A DNA stretch of 25,851 bases from CAG-1782 sp964418255 (GTDB lineage Bacteria > Bacillota > Clostridia > Christensenellales > DTU072). The stretch is from positions 1 to 25,851 of the forward strand of contig CAYQKV010000015.1 of NCBI GenBank assembly GCA_964418255.1. The letters run 5' to 3'. A program made the translations under genes and the position numbers. Under the pieces are notes generated by a model. It saw only the letters and a program-made list of their open reading frames with translations. It had not been told where the DNA came from and did not search any database. Of this stretch, positions 16,427 through 23,770 are shown piece by piece (within the stretch, counting starts at the first letter, position 1; each line of letters begins with the position of its first letter).

Positions 16427-16455
16427 TTGACGGTATAAATAAAATAATGTATAAT
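16427..16455 (+). promoter_or_regulatory. Promoter of the small membrane protein gene
   Basis: TTGACG (16427-16432) and TATAAT (16450-16455) are separated by 17 bp. The next in-frame ATG (16463) is only seven bases downstream, so the transcript should begin at or next to the start codon. Confidence 0.75.
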
Positions 16456-16462
16456 GTTATCT

Positions 16463-16747
16463 ATGAAAGAAATACGGTCGGGCGCGAAACGCGTTCTTAA
16501 AGAACTGCGACGCTGTAAAAACATAAAGGAATTCATCGAATTTCTGCAAAACGTAGACGCGGCGATACTTGTCTTTATTCGGATGATTGCGCTTATCGTG
16601 GGACTTTATTTCGGCAAAAAACACGTCGATGAAGACGATTCCCAAAATAAAACTTCTCACGCTTTTAACGACGGTTTTGTCGTAAAGAGCGTAAACTTTT
16701 ACGGCGAGACTTGCGCGCCTTTTAAGTATACTCCCCTTTATTGTTAA
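16463..16747 (+). CDS. Small single-pass membrane protein, unknown function
   Basis: This is 94 residues from ATG 16463. An in-frame ATG at 16454 lies inside the -10 box and is rejected. The N-terminal 30 residues are basic and helical (SGAKRVLKELRRCKNIKEF). A hydrophobic segment, AAILVFIRMIALIVGLYFG, follows near 32-50, and then a polar tail with two Cys. No family is recognised. It has a good promoter but no ribosome site, consistent with leaderless translation. A larger frame on the other strand (to 17086) overlaps degV and is judged a shadow. It may be a real small protein, but coding is not proven. Confidence 0.5.
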   Translation: MKEIRSGAKRVLKELRRCKNIKEFIEFLQNVDAAILVFIRMIALIVGLYFGKKHVDEDDSQNKTSHAFNDGFVVKSVNFYGETCAPFKYTPLYC

Positions 16748-16834
16748 CCTTAAATAACGGCGCGTTTTTTGCGCGGACGGCGGGTTTTTCCGCAGGGGGG
16801 AAAAGAGGAATAATTTTCGGGAGATTTTATTATT

Positions 16835-17698
16835 ATGGCTGACTTTATAATTACTACGGAAAATACGTGCGATTTGTCGGACGAGTTTCTCGCTTCGCGC
16901 GAAGTGAGGAAAACTTCCCTTCACTATTTTCTCGACGGAGTGGAATACCCGAGCGAAAATTTCAATGCCAAAGACTTCTACGATAAACTGAGAAGCGGAA
17001 TAAAAGGCACGACGAGCCAACCGAACGCGTACGACTTCGAATCGCTCTGGACGCCGATACTCGAAGAGGGAAAAGACGTGCTTCACCTCGCTTTCGCTTC
17101 CGTTTTAAGCGGAACTTATGCCAACGCCTGCGCGGTTTCCAAAAGACTTACGGAAAAATATACCGACAGAAAAATTACAGTAATCGACACCAAAAGCGAA
17201 TCCGCGGGACAGGGTTTATTAGTCGATTTGGTATCCGAATATCGCCTAAGCGGGCACTCTTTCGACGAATGTCGCGCCTACGCGGAAAATACGATACAAA
17301 AAGTAAACCATATCTTTACCATAGACGACTTGCGGTGTCTTGCAGCTACGGGAAGGGTGAGCAACGCCGAAGCGTTTATCGGCAATCTTTTGCAGATTAA
17401 GCCTCTTCTTTATACGAGCGAGGAGGGAAAGCTCACGCCGTATGCGAGAGTTATCAGCCGAAAAGCGGCGATAAACGGACTCGCGGACAAAATCAAAGCC
17501 AAATTTTCGGGAGAAAAGAAACTTATATACATTACGCACAGCGACTGTCTTAAAGACGTGCAGAGCGTTGTCGACAGAATTTCTTCTCTCGGCGCGGAAA
17601 TAAGAATTCTCGACCTCAACCCCGTTATCGGCTGTCATACGGGCGCGAACACAATAGCCGTATTCTTTCTCTCGGACAGCAGGAACGTAAAAGGATAA
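16835..17698 (+). CDS. DegV family fatty-acid-binding protein
   Basis: These 287 residues have the two-domain DegV/FakB fold. Recognisable points are the N-terminal IITTENTCDLS strand-turn, the lipid-loop motif TTSQPNAYDF (59-68), SGTYANA (about 92-98), the DDLRCLAATGRVSN helix and the C-terminal GCHTGANTIAVFF. In Firmicutes such proteins present fatty acids to FakA for phosphorylation into phospholipid synthesis; no fakA is seen here. GGGAGA lies about 11 bases before the ATG. It is followed after 10 bp by a PlsC-like acyltransferase, which suggests a shared lipid role. Individual family members vary in ligand. Confidence 0.9.
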   Translation: MADFIITTENTCDLSDEFLASREVRKTSLHYFLDGVEYPSENFNAKDFYDKLRSGIKGTTSQPNAYDFESLWTPILEEGKDVLHLAFASVLSGTYANACAVSKRLTEKYTDRKITVIDTKSESAGQGLLVDLVSEYRLSGHSFDECRAYAENTIQKVNHIFTIDDLRCLAATGRVSNAEAFIGNLLQIKPLLYTSEEGKLTPYARVISRKAAINGLADKIKAKFSGEKKLIYITHSDCLKDVQSVVDRISSLGAEIRILDLNPVIGCHTGANTIAVFFLSDSRNVKG

Positions 17699-17708
17699 CG
17701 GTATTTTT

Positions 17709-18476
17709 ATGAAAAAAACATTTTATCAGAAAGCGGCATTGGCGGTCGCCCGTCTTGTTTTTCCGCGTGCAAAAGTAAAAAACGAAACTCCGGCGGAAGA
17801 CGAACCCGCGGTATTTTTGTGCAATCATTCGGGCGCGATAGGACCCGCGCTTATGACGCTTTATTTTGAAAAACCGCATAAAACGTGGCTTATAAATTAT
17901 GTTCTCAATAAGGAAAAAAACGCGAATTTCGTTTTTCACGATTTTTTCTTCTGCCGCTCGAAAAAGCATAAAAAACCCTGGCGGTTACTTTCCCGTTTAG
18001 TCGCGTTTTTATTACGCCCTCTTCTCTATCTTGCAGACCCGATACCCGTTTATCACGACAAGAATATGTTGACTACGTTTAAGGAAAGCGTCGACGCGTT
18101 GCAGGGCGGGCAGAGTCTGGTTATTTTCCCCGAGTGTCCGGAAAAACACTCCGAATTCGTAAACGATTTGTACGCGGGGTTTGCCGACCTCGGAAGAACT
18201 TACTATGCGTTGACGAAAAAGAGGTTGAAATTTTATCCCGTTTATGCGGAAAAAGCGAACCGCGCGATATGCATTGGCGCGCCGATTGCTTTCGACCCCG
18301 CGCTTCCCGCGCACGAACAGAGAATTGTGATAAAAGATTTCGTACGCGACAACATCGACAGGCTCGCGCGGACGTTGCCCGAACATAAACCCGTACCCTT
18401 CCTGCCCGAGGTCTGGTACGAATATTACGGCGAGTATCGGGACAATATGCTCGAATACTGGAAACTTTTCGAATGA
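17709..18476 (+). CDS. LPLAT/PlsC-like acyltransferase family protein, atypical active site
   Basis: This 255-residue protein shows the block order of glycerol-phosphate acyltransferases: block I FLCNHSGAIGP (36-46, His40), block II near ADPIPVYHDKN (109-119), block III VIFPECP (138-144, where FPEG is usual) and block IV FYPVY (175-179). The expected HX4D catalytic pair is incomplete, because the position five after His40 is Gly45, not Asp. Either catalysis uses another residue or the protein is a degenerate or divergent acyltransferase. A hydrophobic stretch near 97-109 may sit at the membrane. The gene lies between degV and trmO and its stop overlaps the trmO start (ATGA). No good ribosome site is seen close to its ATG. 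Substrate is unknown. Confidence 0.75.
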   Translation: MKKTFYQKAALAVARLVFPRAKVKNETPAEDEPAVFLCNHSGAIGPALMTLYFEKPHKTWLINYVLNKEKNANFVFHDFFFCRSKKHKKPWRLLSRLVAFLLRPLLYLADPIPVYHDKNMLTTFKESVDALQGGQSLVIFPECPEKHSEFVNDLYAGFADLGRTYYALTKKRLKFYPVYAEKANRAICIGAPIAFDPALPAHEQRIVIKDFVRDNIDRLARTLPEHKPVPFLPEVWYEYYGEYRDNMLEYWKLFE

Positions 18477-19132
18477 CGATTACTCCGATAGCTTATATAA
18501 ACAACGATTTTCCCGAAAAATTCGGCATACCGCGGCAAAGCGGAATGACGAACCTTGTTTCTACGGTGATTTTCACGGAAAAATATTCTTCGCCCGACGC
18601 GTTCCGCGGACTCGAAGGGTTCGACTACGTCTGGCTTATATGGGGGTTCGACCGTTCGGACAAACGGGAAAACCTCACCGTCAGACCGCCGAGGCTGGGC
18701 GGCAACGAAAGAATGGGAGTTTTCGCCACGCGTTCTCCCTATCGCCCCAACGGGCTCGGGCTTTCGTCGGTCAGACTTCTCGCAATCGAAAAGACGGAAA
18801 ATGGCGTTCGGTTGAAAGTAGAAGGCGCCGACCTTGCCGACGGCACGCCGATTTACGACGTAAAACCCTATCTTCCGTTTACGGACAGCCACCCCGAGGC
18901 GAAAGGCGGGTTTGCCGCGGAGAAATTTTCTTATAAACTGAAAGTCGATTTTCCCGAAGAACTGAAAGAAAAATTGCCGAAAGAAAAAATCGACGGGCTT
19001 ATCGCCGCGCTTTCTCTCGACCCGAGACCCGCATACCAGGAAGACGGGCGGGAGTATGGTTTCGAATTTGGCGGGAAAGAGATTAAATTTACCGTGGAAA
19101 ACGGCGAACTCACCGTTCGCTCGGTGAAATAG
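18473..19132 (+). CDS. trmO: TrmO family tRNA (m6t6A37) methyltransferase
   Basis: This is a 219-residue protein of the YaeB/TsaA-like family. TrmO uses S-adenosylmethionine to N6-methylate t6A37 in ACY-decoding tRNA-Thr. Motifs seen are GFDYVWLIWGF (49-59), RMGVFATRSPYRPNGLGLS (80-98), DGTPIYDVKPYLPFTDS (123-139) and DPRPAYQ (183-189). Its start overlaps the preceding acyltransferase by four bases. The last 23 bases overlap the end of the convergent MATE gene. A small hairpin, CACCG-TTCGCT-CGGTG, covers both 3' ends. Confidence 0.9.
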   Translation: MTITPIAYINNDFPEKFGIPRQSGMTNLVSTVIFTEKYSSPDAFRGLEGFDYVWLIWGFDRSDKRENLTVRPPRLGGNERMGVFATRSPYRPNGLGLSSVRLLAIEKTENGVRLKVEGADLADGTPIYDVKPYLPFTDSHPEAKGGFAAEKFSYKLKVDFPEELKEKLPKEKIDGLIAALSLDPRPAYQEDGREYGFEFGGKEIKFTVENGELTVRSVK

Positions 19133-20501
19133 AAACCGTTTGAGCCGAACCGTTTTCCGGCTCGGGTTTAACTGTTTTTTTGAGTTTTTTAATTACAAGC
19201 GCGTAGAACACGACGCTTTTTATCGTCGCAACAACCCAACCGATAGGCCAGGAAATCCATATGCCGTCCGTCCCGAGCGGGCGGGAGAGAATTATCGACA
19301 AAGCTACCCTTAACAGCAGGTCGCAGAACGTAGCGATTGCAAACGGCAGCATATTTCCCGTACCCCGCAACGCGCCGTCGGCAATGAGTTTAACCGCGAC
19401 GACGGGATAAAACGGAGCGACGATGAGAAGAAACCGCGCGCCGACGGCGAGAGCCTCGCCCGACGGATTGTCGAGGAAACCGAGGAGAAGATATTTTCCG
19501 AGCAAAGCGTAGATAAGGGACAGCGGAGCGGCGATGACGAGGGCGGCGATTATTCCTCCGCCGAAGCCGGTCGAGATGCGCTTTATCTTTTTCGCGCCGA
19601 GGTTTTGCGAAGCGAACGACGACATTCCCGAGCTCATCGTCACAAGGGAAGATACGGCAAAACTGTTGAGTTTTATCGCTCCCGAATATCCCGCGATTAC
19701 GCTTTCGCCGAAAGTGTTGATAACGCTCTGAATTATAATATTTCCTATCGAAATAAAACTCTGTTGCAGAATGCTCGGAATGGCGATTATGGAGATTTTT
19801 GCAAGGATTTTCGCGGAAAAGAAACGAACTTTGCGTTCGGTTTTCATTTTTCTCAGTCTTAAAATAACGAACAAAACGCTGAGAGCGCAACTTACGCCCT
19901 GGCACATAAACGTCGCCCAGGCGACGCCCGCTATACCCATTTTGAAAACCGCGACGAAGAGAATGTCCGCGCCGATGTTGGAAAGGGACGAGGCGGCGAG
20001 AAAACAAAACGGCGTGAGAGAATCTCCGAGCGCGGAAAAAATACCCGTGGAGACGTTGTACAAAAATACGAACGGCAGACTGTAAATATATATCCGCAAG
20101 TAGAGAGCGGAGGGAGAAATCAGGCTTTCGGGCGTGTTGATAAGGCGCAAAATTCCGTTGCAGAAAACCAACCCGACCGTCATAAGGACGGCGCAAAGCA
20201 CGAAAACGGAAATAAACGTCGTGTACACGGCGGTTTTCAGGTCGTCGATTTTGCCCGCGCCGAAAAACTGTCCGATGACGACAGAACAACCTATGTTGCA
20301 CCCCATAGCGAACGCGAGAAAAATAAGGGTGATTTCATAGCCGTTGCCTACGGCGGCAAGCGCGCTTTCCCCTATGAATTTTCCCGCGACGAAACTGTCC
20401 GCAAGGTTGTAAAGCTGTTGAAAAACCATACTGCCGAGAAGCGGCAGACAAAAAAGAACGAGTACTTTTCTCGGGTTGCCCACGGTTAAATCTTTGTTCA
20501 T
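19110..20501 (-). CDS. MATE family multidrug/cation antiporter
   Basis: This 463-residue protein has about 12 membrane helices. The N-terminal LPLLGSMVFQQLYNLADSFVAG stretch, GNGYEITLIFLAFAMGCNIGCSVVIGQFFGAG and the repeated second half are typical of MATE exporters, which extrude drugs or metabolites against Na+ or H+. The open frame continues upstream to 20684. ATG at 20501 is chosen because it begins the conserved domain and lies just after a TTTACA-N17-TATAAT promoter with AGCGGTG as ribosome site. A start at 20684 would fall upstream of that promoter and inside the MITE-like repeat. The 3' end overlaps trmO by 23 bp. Substrate unknown. Confidence 0.92.
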   Translation of the reverse strand: MNKDLTVGNPRKVLVLFCLPLLGSMVFQQLYNLADSFVAGKFIGESALAAVGNGYEITLIFLAFAMGCNIGCSVVIGQFFGAGKIDDLKTAVYTTFISVFVLCAVLMTVGLVFCNGILRLINTPESLISPSALYLRIYIYSLPFVFLYNVSTGIFSALGDSLTPFCFLAASSLSNIGADILFVAVFKMGIAGVAWATFMCQGVSCALSVLFVILRLRKMKTERKVRFFSAKILAKISIIAIPSILQQSFISIGNIIIQSVINTFGESVIAGYSGAIKLNSFAVSSLVTMSSGMSSFASQNLGAKKIKRISTGFGGGIIAALVIAAPLSLIYALLGKYLLLGFLDNPSGEALAVGARFLLIVAPFYPVVAVKLIADGALRGTGNMLPFAIATFCDLLLRVALSIILSRPLGTDGIWISWPIGWVVATIKSVVFYALVIKKLKKTVKPEPENGSAQTVSISPSER

Positions 20502-20517
20502 TTTTTCACCGCTACAA

Positions 20518-20546
20518 ATTATATGCCCGAAGAAAAATAATGTAAA
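20518..20546 (-). promoter_or_regulatory. Promoter of the MATE exporter
   Basis: TTTACA (20541-20546) and TATAAT (20518-20523) on the minus strand have a 17-bp spacer. The transcript should start about 10 bases before the ATG. The MITE-like repeat ends seven bases upstream of the -35 box. Confidence 0.75.
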
Positions 20547-20553
20547 GTAAAAA

Positions 20554-20747
20554 GGAGTGGATATATCGCACTTATTTTCGCCCGTAAAAACATATATGAA
20601 AATAATCAAAAAAAGAATTTTCTTGTTATTATTGTGAAAAGCGGATAAAATCAAAGTTTTTATGGGCTTTTCCGTAAGTTTCACCTACTGTACGATAGTA
20701 CAGCGACGGTTCGCTTACGAAAAAAATCAACGCAATCTCTCCACTCC
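20554..20747. repeat. MITE-like repeat of about 194 bp, copy 2
   Basis: The terminal inverted repeats are GGAGTGGATATATCGCA (left) and the complement of GGAGTGGAGAGATTGCG (right), matching at 13 of 17 positions. The interior is non-coding, with a CTGTAC-GATA-GTACAG stem. It is the same element, in the same orientation, as 3354-3545. The rest of the gap 20502-20819 holds only the MATE promoter and an unremarkable AT-rich stretch. Confidence 0.78.
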
Positions 20748-20819
20748 GACAGTAAAATTTTTATTTACCGCTTGTAAAAAGCCGTAAAAGCCCGATAACT
20801 CTCGTTTCTTCGAAAAATT

Positions 20820-22427
20820 CTAACGGTTTTTCCATCGCGAAGAAAGGTCGTCAATTTGTTTTGCGAAACGGTCTAAATCGCGGTTAGAGTGTCCTTTCTT
20901 GCTTAAAGCGATACCCAAAAGCCGTTCTGCCGCCTGTTTCAGGCGCTGAAACGCGGAAGAGAAACCGCTGTGATTTTCCGCTGAATCGGCGGGGTTTGCT
21001 TTTTCGGTTACGCCGAAGTCGAGACATTCGCCCGTAACGAGGTCGTAGGTAGAATTCGGATAGGGCGCGACTGCGGGAAAGCGCAGTTTTTCCTTGATTG
21101 TTTCGGCGAAGTTTGTTGCGGAAGATTCCTGTCCGTGGTTTACGAAAACCTTTTCGGGCGGGATTTTTATTGAAGACAGCCAGTCGAGGAGAATTTTGCT
21201 GTCGGCGTGTCCGCTTATACCGTCCATAACTTCGATATGCGCGTTTACTTTTACCGTTTCGTTGAACAGGGTGACGGACTTCGCGCCGTCGGTCAGCGTT
21301 CTTCCGAGCGTGCCCTCGGCTTGATAACCGACGAAAAGAACGGTACATTCCGCGCGCCAGAGGTTGTGTTTGAGGTGGTGCCGTATTCTGCCCGCGTCGC
21401 ACATACCGCTTGCGGAGATGATGACTTTCGGCGTTTTGTCTATGTTGAGGAACCGCGATTCTTCCGTGGTTTTCGAAAGGCATAAGCCCGGGAAACGCAG
21501 AGGGTCTATCCCTTTGTCGAGGTCGGCAAGGGTTTCTTCGTCGTAGAATTCGCGCATACCGCCAGAATAAATTCCCGTCGCTTCCGCGGCGAGCGGGCTG
21601 TCTACCCAGACGGGGAAATCGTGATTTTTAACTAAATTTTTCCTCTTGATTTCGCGGAGAAGATAGAGCATTTCCTGCGTTCTGCCGACGGCGAAAGAGG
21701 GAATAATCACGTTGCCGCCACGGTCGAAAGTGCTTTGAAGAACCTCGCATAATTGCGCTTCGTAGGACTTGCGCGGCGGGTGCAGGCGGTCTCCGTACGT
21801 CGATTCTATCACGACGTAATCCCCTTCCGTCGGGAAAGACGGGTCGCGTATGAGCGGGCGGGAAACGTTGCCTACGTCGCCCGAGAACAGAATTTTTTTC
21901 GTCGTTTGGTCTTCCGTCGCCGTGACGAGTATGCTCGCCGACCCGAGGAGATGCCCCGCGTCGGAAAATTTTACCGTAACGCCGTCGAAAAGCGAGTAGT
22001 TTTTTTCGTATTGACAAGGAGTGAACAGCGATAATGAACGAACCGCGTCGTCCATTGTGTAAAGCGGAGGAAAAGCGTTAGTGCCCGAACGTTTTGCCTT
22101 TCGGTTATGCCATTCCGCTTCGGTTTCTTGAATATGCGCCGAGTCGCGGAGCATAATCTGGCAGAGTTTTACCGTGGCGTCGGTAGCAAAAATTCTGCCG
22201 CGGAAACCGTCGGAAAAGAGTTTCGGAATTTTTCCCGAATGGTCGATATGCGCGTGAGTGAGAAGAATGCAGTCAATGTCGGACGGCGCGACGGGAAGAG
22301 GCGTTTCGGCGAAAACTTCCGCGCCCTGCCGAAGTCCGCAATCGACGAGAATATTCCTGTTTCCGACGCGCAAAAGAGTGCACGACCCGGTGACTTCCCT
22401 CGCCGCGCCGATAAACGTAATCTCCAT
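20820..22427 (-). CDS. β-CASP metallo-β-lactamase-fold RNA hydrolase
   Basis: This 535-residue protein has the metal-binding motif HAHIDH (58-63), GHLLGS (158-163, His159), SGD (182-184), IESTYGDR (207-214), SASGMCDAGR (338-347), SGHAD (406-410) and VNHGQES (429-435). The order fits the CPSF73/RNase J-like β-CASP group, whose members cut or trim RNA. The spacer and length resemble bacterial MBL-fold RNA-specificity proteins rather than RNase J itself, as there is no RNase J C-terminal domain. The final 70 residues are less conserved and helical. GGAGG lies about 8 bases before the ATG. It appears to be monocistronic from the promoter at 22491-22519. Confidence 0.9.
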   Translation of the reverse strand: MEITFIGAAREVTGSCTLLRVGNRNILVDCGLRQGAEVFAETPLPVAPSDIDCILLTHAHIDHSGKIPKLFSDGFRGRIFATDATVKLCQIMLRDSAHIQETEAEWHNRKAKRSGTNAFPPLYTMDDAVRSLSLFTPCQYEKNYSLFDGVTVKFSDAGHLLGSASILVTATEDQTTKKILFSGDVGNVSRPLIRDPSFPTEGDYVVIESTYGDRLHPPRKSYEAQLCEVLQSTFDRGGNVIIPSFAVGRTQEMLYLLREIKRKNLVKNHDFPVWVDSPLAAEATGIYSGGMREFYDEETLADLDKGIDPLRFPGLCLSKTTEESRFLNIDKTPKVIISASGMCDAGRIRHHLKHNLWRAECTVLFVGYQAEGTLGRTLTDGAKSVTLFNETVKVNAHIEVMDGISGHADSKILLDWLSSIKIPPEKVFVNHGQESSATNFAETIKEKLRFPAVAPYPNSTYDLVTGECLDFGVTEKANPADSAENHSGFSSAFQRLKQAAERLLGIALSKKGHSNRDLDRFAKQIDDLSSRWKNR

Positions 22428-22490
22428 AAATTTCGCCTCCGTGTTATATCCATAGTATGCGCAAAAAGCCTTGCGGTTTACTATAAAGAC

Positions 22491-22519
22491 AGTATATCAC
22501 GGGAAAGAAAAAATAACAA
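22491..22519 (-). promoter_or_regulatory. Putative promoter of the β-CASP hydrolase
   Basis: TTGTTA (22514-22519) and TATACT (22491-22496) on the minus strand are 17 bp apart. The leader would be about 57 nt. Confidence 0.5.
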
Positions 22520-22627
22520 ACGCCGCCGATTAAGGGTAATTTCAAACTATACGCTTTTTCTAAAAAGTTTATTATTGAAAGTTTTTCAAAGACAATATAG
22601 ATTGATTAAGGTTTTGTTCGCAATGTT

Positions 22628-22834
22628 TCAATCTTTATAAAACATTTGATAGATTTGAACTTTTACTACCTTTGCGATTTTAACAAGAGCGTCTATTCTA
22701 TAATTTTTTTCATTATTCATTATGTTTTTTAATGTGCGTAAACTTATGCCACACAATTTGCAGAACTTTGTTTTTGAAATGTCGGCTTTTATTAAATAAC
22801 TTTCAATTATCTCTTTCTTAAATTCATTTTTCAT
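22628..22834 (-). CDS. Mini XRE-like helix-turn-helix protein
   Basis: This 68-residue protein contains only a DNA-binding domain: KTKFCKLCGISLRTLKNIMNNEKNYRIDALVKIAKVV reads as helices 2-5 of an XRE/Cro fold, with ISLRTLKNIM as the recognition region. The gene is markedly AT-rich compared with its neighbours, suggesting transfer. A near-consensus promoter starts transcription about 16 bases before the ATG, with a palindrome inside the spacer and another at the start site, so it is probably repressed by itself or by the divergent XRE protein. No partner toxin or phage gene is visible. Confidence 0.75.
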   Translation of the reverse strand: MKNEFKKEIIESYLIKADISKTKFCKLCGISLRTLKNIMNNEKNYRIDALVKIAKVVKVQIYQMFYKD

Positions 22835-22840
22835 ACTCTG

Positions 22841-22913
22841 TCCCTAATTGGGGACAATTATAACATCCCTAATTAGGGATTGTCAAGCGTTTATCCCCAA
22901 TACGGGATACAAT
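22841..22913. promoter_or_regulatory. Divergent operator-promoter region with three 14-bp dyads
   Basis: The three dyads are TCCCTAATTGGGGA (22841-22854), the perfect palindrome TCCCTAATTAGGGA (22866-22879) and TCCCCAATACGGGA (22894-22907). Their starts are 25 and 28 bp apart. The minus-strand promoter is TTGACA (22881-22886) N18 TATAAT (22857-22862) and spans the central dyad; the first dyad covers its start. The third dyad abuts a plus-strand TACAAT (22908-22913), which lacks a good -35 box. The layout resembles a small phage-type regulatory switch. Confidence 0.8.
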
Positions 22914-22934
22914 ATAAATTAACAAAAGGACAAT

Positions 22935-23138
22935 ATGGAAAAATTTTCGGAAAGATTAAAAGAATTGAGACAAGAAAAGGGATTATCCATTCAGGGGCTT
23001 GCGAAAGAGGTTAAAATCAGTTCGTCGTCTCTTTGCCGTTGGGAGAATTGTCAGGCGGACGTAAAAGGCTCGCAACTTGTTATACTTGCCGTATATTTCG
23101 GCGTTACCATCGATTATTTAATGGGTTTGGAAGATTAA
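22935..23138 (+). CDS. XRE family transcriptional regulator (Cro/CI-type HTH)
   Basis: This 67-residue protein is almost entirely one XRE domain: FSERLKELRQEKGLSIQGLAKEV, then ISSSSLCRWENCQA as the recognition helix and turn, ending LAVYFGVTIDYLMGLED, a common terminus for short Firmicute regulators. AAAGGA lies 5 bases before the ATG. It is divergent from the other mini-HTH gene and shares the three-operator region with it. It probably binds one or more of the TCCC-N6-GGGA dyads. There is no oligomerisation or sensor domain. Confidence 0.85.
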   Translation: MEKFSERLKELRQEKGLSIQGLAKEVKISSSSLCRWENCQADVKGSQLVILAVYFGVTIDYLMGLED

Positions 23139-23243
23139 ACATTTTTGTAAAATCGATTTTTGTAAGCATAAATCGAGACTATTTGCCGAGAGGGTTCGGT
23201 TCTTGAATAAAAGAAGTCGGCGGGTTAAAAAGTAAGGAGAGTA
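23139..23243. other. Spacer between the XRE gene and the tRNA-Pro repeat array
   Basis: This is a short non-coding stretch with a weak TCGATTT/AAATCGA dyad about 14 bp after the XRE stop codon. No gene or clear terminator is seen. It ends where the first repeat unit begins, without the tRNA 3' end found at the other unit borders. Confidence 0.5.
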
Positions 23244-23494
23244 ATGCGGTGCTCTGGTCCCGAACCGCGGCGAAACTTTCGCTTTTTACTTACTTTTTCG
23301 CTCTGCTCAAAAGTAAGCGGTTATGCTCGGTTTCGCCTTTTCCCCAAAAAACTTGCGTTTTTCGGGGACCCCGTTGAGATAAGAGTGCGCTTGGTCCTGA
23401 CCAAAGCCGCCGGGAATCAAGAATATCGGGAAATAAAAAAGGGAAAGCGTCATTGCTTTCCCTTTTTTATTTGGTCGGAGTGACTGGACTTGAA
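23244..23494. repeat. tRNA-Pro-derived tandem repeat, unit A
   Basis: In this 251-bp unit the left part resembles the tRNA-Pro anticodon arm (TGGTCCCGAACC). Next are a CTTACTTTT/AAAAGTAAG hairpin, a CCCC-AAAAA/TTTTT-GGGG hairpin, and a plus-strand segment AGTGCGCTTGGT identical to 12 bases of the tRNA. A 14-bp terminator stem (23435-23468) follows, and the unit ends with the 22-bp tRNA 3' end GGTCGGAGTGACTGGACTTG (plus AA). Apart from its first bases it looks identical to unit B. Short open frames inside it are not credible genes. Confidence 0.85.
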
Positions 23495-23747
23495 ATGCGC
23501 GGCACTCTGGTCCCGAACCGCGGCGAAACTTTCGCTTTTTACTTACTTTTTCGCTCTGCTCAAAAGTAAGCGGTTATGCTCGGTTTCGCCTTTTCCCCAA
23601 AAAACTTGCGTTTTTCGGGGACCCCGTTGAGATAAGAGTGCGCTTGGTCCTGACCAAAGCCGCCGGGAATCAAGAATATCGGGAAATAAAAAAGGGAAAG
23701 CGTCATTGCTTTCCCTTTTTTATTTGGTCGGAGTGACTGGACTTGAA
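23495..23747. repeat. tRNA-Pro-derived tandem repeat, unit B
   Basis: This 253-bp unit has the same order of parts as unit A, and I saw no differences apart from a few near its left border. That indicates a recent duplication. Its terminator stem is at 23688-23721 and its terminal tRNA fragment begins at 23726. Confidence 0.88.
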
Positions 23748-23770
23748 ATGCGCGGCGCTCTTGGTCCCGA
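23726..23770 (-). pseudogene. tRNA-Pro 3'-half fragment (unit B/C border)
   Basis: On the minus strand the sequence keeps the anticodon loop GGTTCGGGACC and the acceptor end CAGTCACTCCGACC(A). The T arm is broken (GCGCA with TCCAG cannot pair properly) and the 5' half is absent. An equivalent fragment ends at 23473. They look like partial tRNA copies, not working tRNAs. Confidence 0.75.

Noticed and set aside
16457..17086. 209-codon minus-strand frame opposite the small membrane protein and degV
   Set aside because: It overlaps the start of a convincing degV gene, has no promoter or ribosome site, and its composition is low-complexity and basic.
22628..23138. Toxin-antitoxin module
   Set aside because: Both small proteins look like DNA-binding domains, they are divergent, and neither resembles a toxin family.
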